DNA from: Chloroflexota bacterium
GTDB taxonomy: Bacteria > Chloroflexota > Anaerolineae > Anaerolineales > JACQED01
Length of the DNA: 7,172 nt
Assembly: GCA_016200785.1 (NCBI GenBank)
Contig: JACQED010000096.1
Span: forward strand, 1-7,172
Direction: 5' to 3'
Positions 5,718 to 7,172 of this stretch are shown here, piece by piece; positions within the stretch are counted from its first letter, which is position 1, and every line of letters starts with the position of its first letter. The position numbers and the translations under genes were made by a program. The notes under the pieces were generated by a model. It worked only from the letters and a program-made list of their open reading frames with translations, had not been told where the DNA came from and made no database searches.

Positions 5718-6410
5718 CTAAACCGGCGGCTCGAACTTGTAGCCGACTCCCCACACCGTTTGCAACATTTGCGGATGGGCGGGGTCGGCCTCGATTTTTT
5801 CTCGCAAACGCCGGATGTGAACCGTCACGGTCGAGGCGTCCACAAATTCGCTAAAGCCCCAAACGTTTTCAAGGAGTTGCGTGCGGGTGAACACCTGGCG
5901 CGGGTGGCGGGCGAGGAACAACAGCAAGTCGAATTCTTTGGCGGTCAATTCGCGGGAGCGGGCGGCGGCGACGACGGTTCGAGTGACAGGATCGATATGC
6001 AGATCGCCGAAGACCACGGGCCGCTCGGCCTCGCCCGGCTGAGGCGCCGCCCGGCGCAGCACCGCCTTCACCCGCGCGACAAGTTCCTGCGGGCTGAAAG
6101 GCTTCACCACGTAGTCGTCCGCGCCGAGTTCCAGGCCGAGAATTCTATCGGTCTCCAGGCTGCGCGCGGTGAGCAGGATGATTGGCAGATTGCCGTCGGC
6201 CCGCAGGCGGCGCGTGATCTCGAGTCCGTCCACGCCCGGAAGCATCAGGTCGAGCACGATCAGCGCCGGGCGCTGGCGCGCAACCGCCTCCAATGCGGCC
6301 GGGCCGTCGCTCGCCGTCGCCACGCGGAATCCTTCGCGGGCGAGGTACAGGCTCACCACTTCGGTCACGCTGGGTTCATCGTCCACCACTAGAATCAGGT
6401 CGCCGCTCAT
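5718..6410 (-). CDS. OmpR/PhoB-family response regulator
   Basis: The protein has 230 aa, the standard length for the family. The receiver domain (about 3-118) has acidic pocket Asp10/Asp11, phospho-acceptor Asp54 in IVLDLMLPG, Thr81 in LLTAR and Lys103 in VVKPFSP, so all phosphorylation residues are in place. The C-terminal winged-helix DNA-binding domain (about 131-227) has RELTAKEFDLLLFLARHP, VWGFSEFVDASTVTVHIRRLR and VWGVGYKF, as in PhoB/OmpR. It is the first gene of a minus-strand operon with its cognate kinase and Uma2. No strong Shine-Dalgarno is seen before ATG 6410. Phased boxes upstream (6498-6535) suggest autoregulation. The regulon is unknown; nothing here ties it to phosphate or envelope stress specifically. 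Confidence 0.95.
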   Translation of the reverse strand: MSGDLILVVDDEPSVTEVVSLYLAREGFRVATASDGPAALEAVARQRPALIVLDLMLPGVDGLEITRRLRADGNLPIILLTARSLETDRILGLELGADDYVVKPFSPQELVARVKAVLRRAAPQPGEAERPVVFGDLHIDPVTRTVVAAARSRELTAKEFDLLLFLARHPRQVFTRTQLLENVWGFSEFVDASTVTVHIRRLREKIEADPAHPQMLQTVWGVGYKFEPPV

Positions 6411-6424
6411 CAGTCGTCAGTAGT
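6411..6424. repeat. Two-unit 7-nt near-repeat before the response-regulator start
   Basis: CAGTCGT is followed directly by CAGTAGT, 6 of 7 matching, and touches the start codon of the regulator. Two units alone could be chance. It is listed because two other repeats in the window also have a period of 7 or 14. Confidence 0.35.
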
Positions 6425-6465
6425 CGGCTGGCTCATGGAGTGTAACGTAATCCGCCGCCGTCAGA

Positions 6466-6476
6466 CTACATTGTAG
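6466..6476 (-). promoter_or_regulatory. Candidate -10 element for the response-regulator operon
   Basis: The minus strand carries TACAAT (6475-6470), a 5-of-6 match to a sigma-70-type -10, inside a perfect odd palindrome (CTACA-T-TGTAG, 6466-6476). No good -35 lies 16-18 bases upstream, which fits a promoter that needs an activator bound at the boxes starting 22 bases further up. A start near 6463 would give a leader of about 50 nt. Motif match only. Confidence 0.35.
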
Positions 6477-6497
6477 CCGGATTTTATTACAAGGCTC

Positions 6498-6535
6498 TTA
6501 AGACTTTCGCAATATTTTCCTAAGCCGCAGTTAAG
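6498..6535. promoter_or_regulatory. Candidate response-regulator operator: TTAAG-like boxes phased at 11 bp
   Basis: TTAAG at 6498, CTAAG at 6520 and TTAAG at 6531 lie 22 and 11 bases apart; the skipped phase at 6509 holds a weak match (GCAAT). OmpR/PhoB-family regulators bind direct repeats with an 11-bp period, so the spacing is what an operator of the neighbouring regulator should show. The array sits just upstream of the candidate -10 for that operon and about 84 bp upstream of the Crp-like gene, so it could serve both. It also lies in the AT-rich part of the divergent intergenic region. Confidence 0.45.
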
Positions 6536-6559
6536 GAATAACGGTTACACTCCCGGCAC

Positions 6560-6608
6560 AATCTCCAATCTCTAATTACCAATTACCGATTCCCAATCCC
6601 CAACCTCC
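6560..6608. repeat. Heptanucleotide tandem repeat, seven units
   Basis: Seven consecutive 7-nt units run without gaps from 6560 to 6608. The pattern is roughly A-A-(T/C)-(T/C)-N-C-C; the third and fourth units are both exactly AATTACC, and others include AATCTCC and AATCCCC. It ends ten bases before the ATG of the Crp-like gene and so forms most of that gene's leader. No Shine-Dalgarno is seen there. Short heptanucleotide repeats between genes are known in Cyanobacteria (STRR elements); the sequence here is different. Confidence 0.7.
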
Positions 6609-6618
6609 AGCCATAATC

Positions 6619-7172
6619 ATGAACTCCGACTCGTTCCTCGACAACTTAGACCCCGCCCTGCGGATCAGGCTCAAGCAAATCGGCAAGCCGGTGCTCAAGC
6701 GCCGGGGCGAATTGATCTACGCCTCGGGCGATGAGGGCCGCACCGTGTGGCTTGTCGAAGAAGGCCGCGTGCGGTTGTATGTGCTCACGGTCGAGGGGCG
6801 CAAACTGGTCACCGCCTTCGTCGGCGCGGGCGGGTTGATCGGCGAAGCGGCCCTGTACGGCGGGCCGCAGCATACCACGTTTGCCGAAGCCGCCGCCGAC
6901 ACGCGGTTGCTGGCTGTCCCGGCCGCCGAATTCCGCTGCTTGATGCTCGATTGTCCCGCGCTCAGCCTGCGCGTTACGCAGGGACTGGCCGAGCGCATCC
7001 GGCACGCCGAATCGTCCGCCGAATCGCTGCTGCGCCAGAGCGCCAGCGCGAGAATGGCGGCGCTCTTATTGCGGCTCACCCGCGGCGAAGCCGGCGAAGT
7101 GCGCGGGCTGGCGCACCAGGATTTAGGTGATATGATTGGCGTCTATCGTGAAACGGCGACGGTGATCCTGAA
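6619..7172 (+). CDS. Crp/Fnr-family transcriptional regulator, 5' part (right edge cut)
   Basis: The frame is open from ATG 6619 to the right edge: 184 codons plus two bases. Residues about 22-115 form a cyclic-nucleotide-binding-like beta barrel (GELIYASGDEGRTVWLVEEG, 30-49; LIGEAALYGG, 73-82). A long dimerisation helix follows (about 113-140), then the start of a winged helix-turn-helix, LAHQDLGDMIGVYRETATVIL-like (164-184), closely like the recognition region of Crp. About 30-40 C-terminal residues are missing. The phosphate-binding segment reads GGPQHTTFAEA and lacks the Arg-Ser/Thr pair that holds cAMP in Crp, so cAMP is probably not the ligand. There is no N-terminal cysteine cluster for an Fnr-type iron-sulfur centre. 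It is divergent from the two-component operon and shares a 208-bp intergenic region with it. No clear promoter or Shine-Dalgarno is seen. Confidence 0.9.
   Translation, partial: MNSDSFLDNLDPALRIRLKQIGKPVLKRRGELIYASGDEGRTVWLVEEGRVRLYVLTVEGRKLVTAFVGAGGLIGEAALYGGPQHTTFAEAAADTRLLAVPAAEFRCLMLDCPALSLRVTQGLAERIRHAESSAESLLRQSASARMAALLLRLTRGEAGEVRGLAHQDLGDMIGVYRETATVIL

Noticed and set aside
5682..6392. 236-codon open frame on the plus strand
   Set aside because: It is the antisense of the response regulator, which is full length with all key residues.
6487..6518. Promoter for the Crp-like gene (TTACAA followed by an AT-rich stretch)
   Set aside because: The -10 at 17-bp spacing (CAATAT) matches only 3 of 6 positions; too weak to list.
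2285..7172. Template repeat or reverse transcriptase for a DGR
   Set aside because: I looked for a second copy of the GGGGGTTTCGCG end of the candidate variable region and for a YxDD-type reverse transcriptase and saw neither, so no complete DGR can be claimed here.

Overview
This is a GC-rich, gene-dense bacterial window. Its gene content is a beta-type DNA methylase, a caspase-like/FGE-sulfatase fusion, DUF72, a stand-alone PncC, a Uma2 nuclease behind a two-component system, and a Crp/Fnr regulator. Together with short tandem repeats between genes, this suggests an environmental Chloroflexota (Anaerolineae-like) genome. That assignment is inference from gene content and style; no rRNA or other phylogenetic marker is present.

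Layout. Bases 3-3163 read on the plus strand as a tight gene run. It holds the 3' part of a DNA methyltransferase, a 576-aa protein with an N-terminal caspase-like protease and a C-terminal FGE-sulfatase (C-type-lectin fold) domain, and a DUF72 gene whose GTG start overlaps the previous stop. The DUF72 gene is broken by one frameshift near a T6 tract. Bases 3164-3288 are intergenic and hold a long imperfect hairpin repeat. Bases 3289-3798 (plus) encode a PncC/CinA-C amidase, whose 3' end overlaps the convergent minus-strand operon. That operon (6410 down to 3767) reads response regulator, histidine kinase, Uma2 endonuclease. A 208-bp divergent intergenic region (6411-6618) holds phased TTAAG-like boxes, a candidate -10 and a seven-unit heptanucleotide repeat. 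A Crp/Fnr-family regulator then starts at 6619 and runs off the right edge.

How the parts may work together. The kinase and regulator form an ordinary OmpR-type signalling pair that probably autoregulates through the 11-bp-phased boxes; Uma2 is co-transcribed and may also have its own extended -10 promoter inside the kinase gene. The most interesting object is the caspase-FGE protein. The last ~35 codons of its lectin-fold domain look like the variable region of a diversity-generating retroelement (DGR) target, but no reverse transcriptase or template repeat is visible here. If a DGR elsewhere in the genome serves it, this would be a protease with a mutable sensor domain, encoded next to a DNA methyltransferase.
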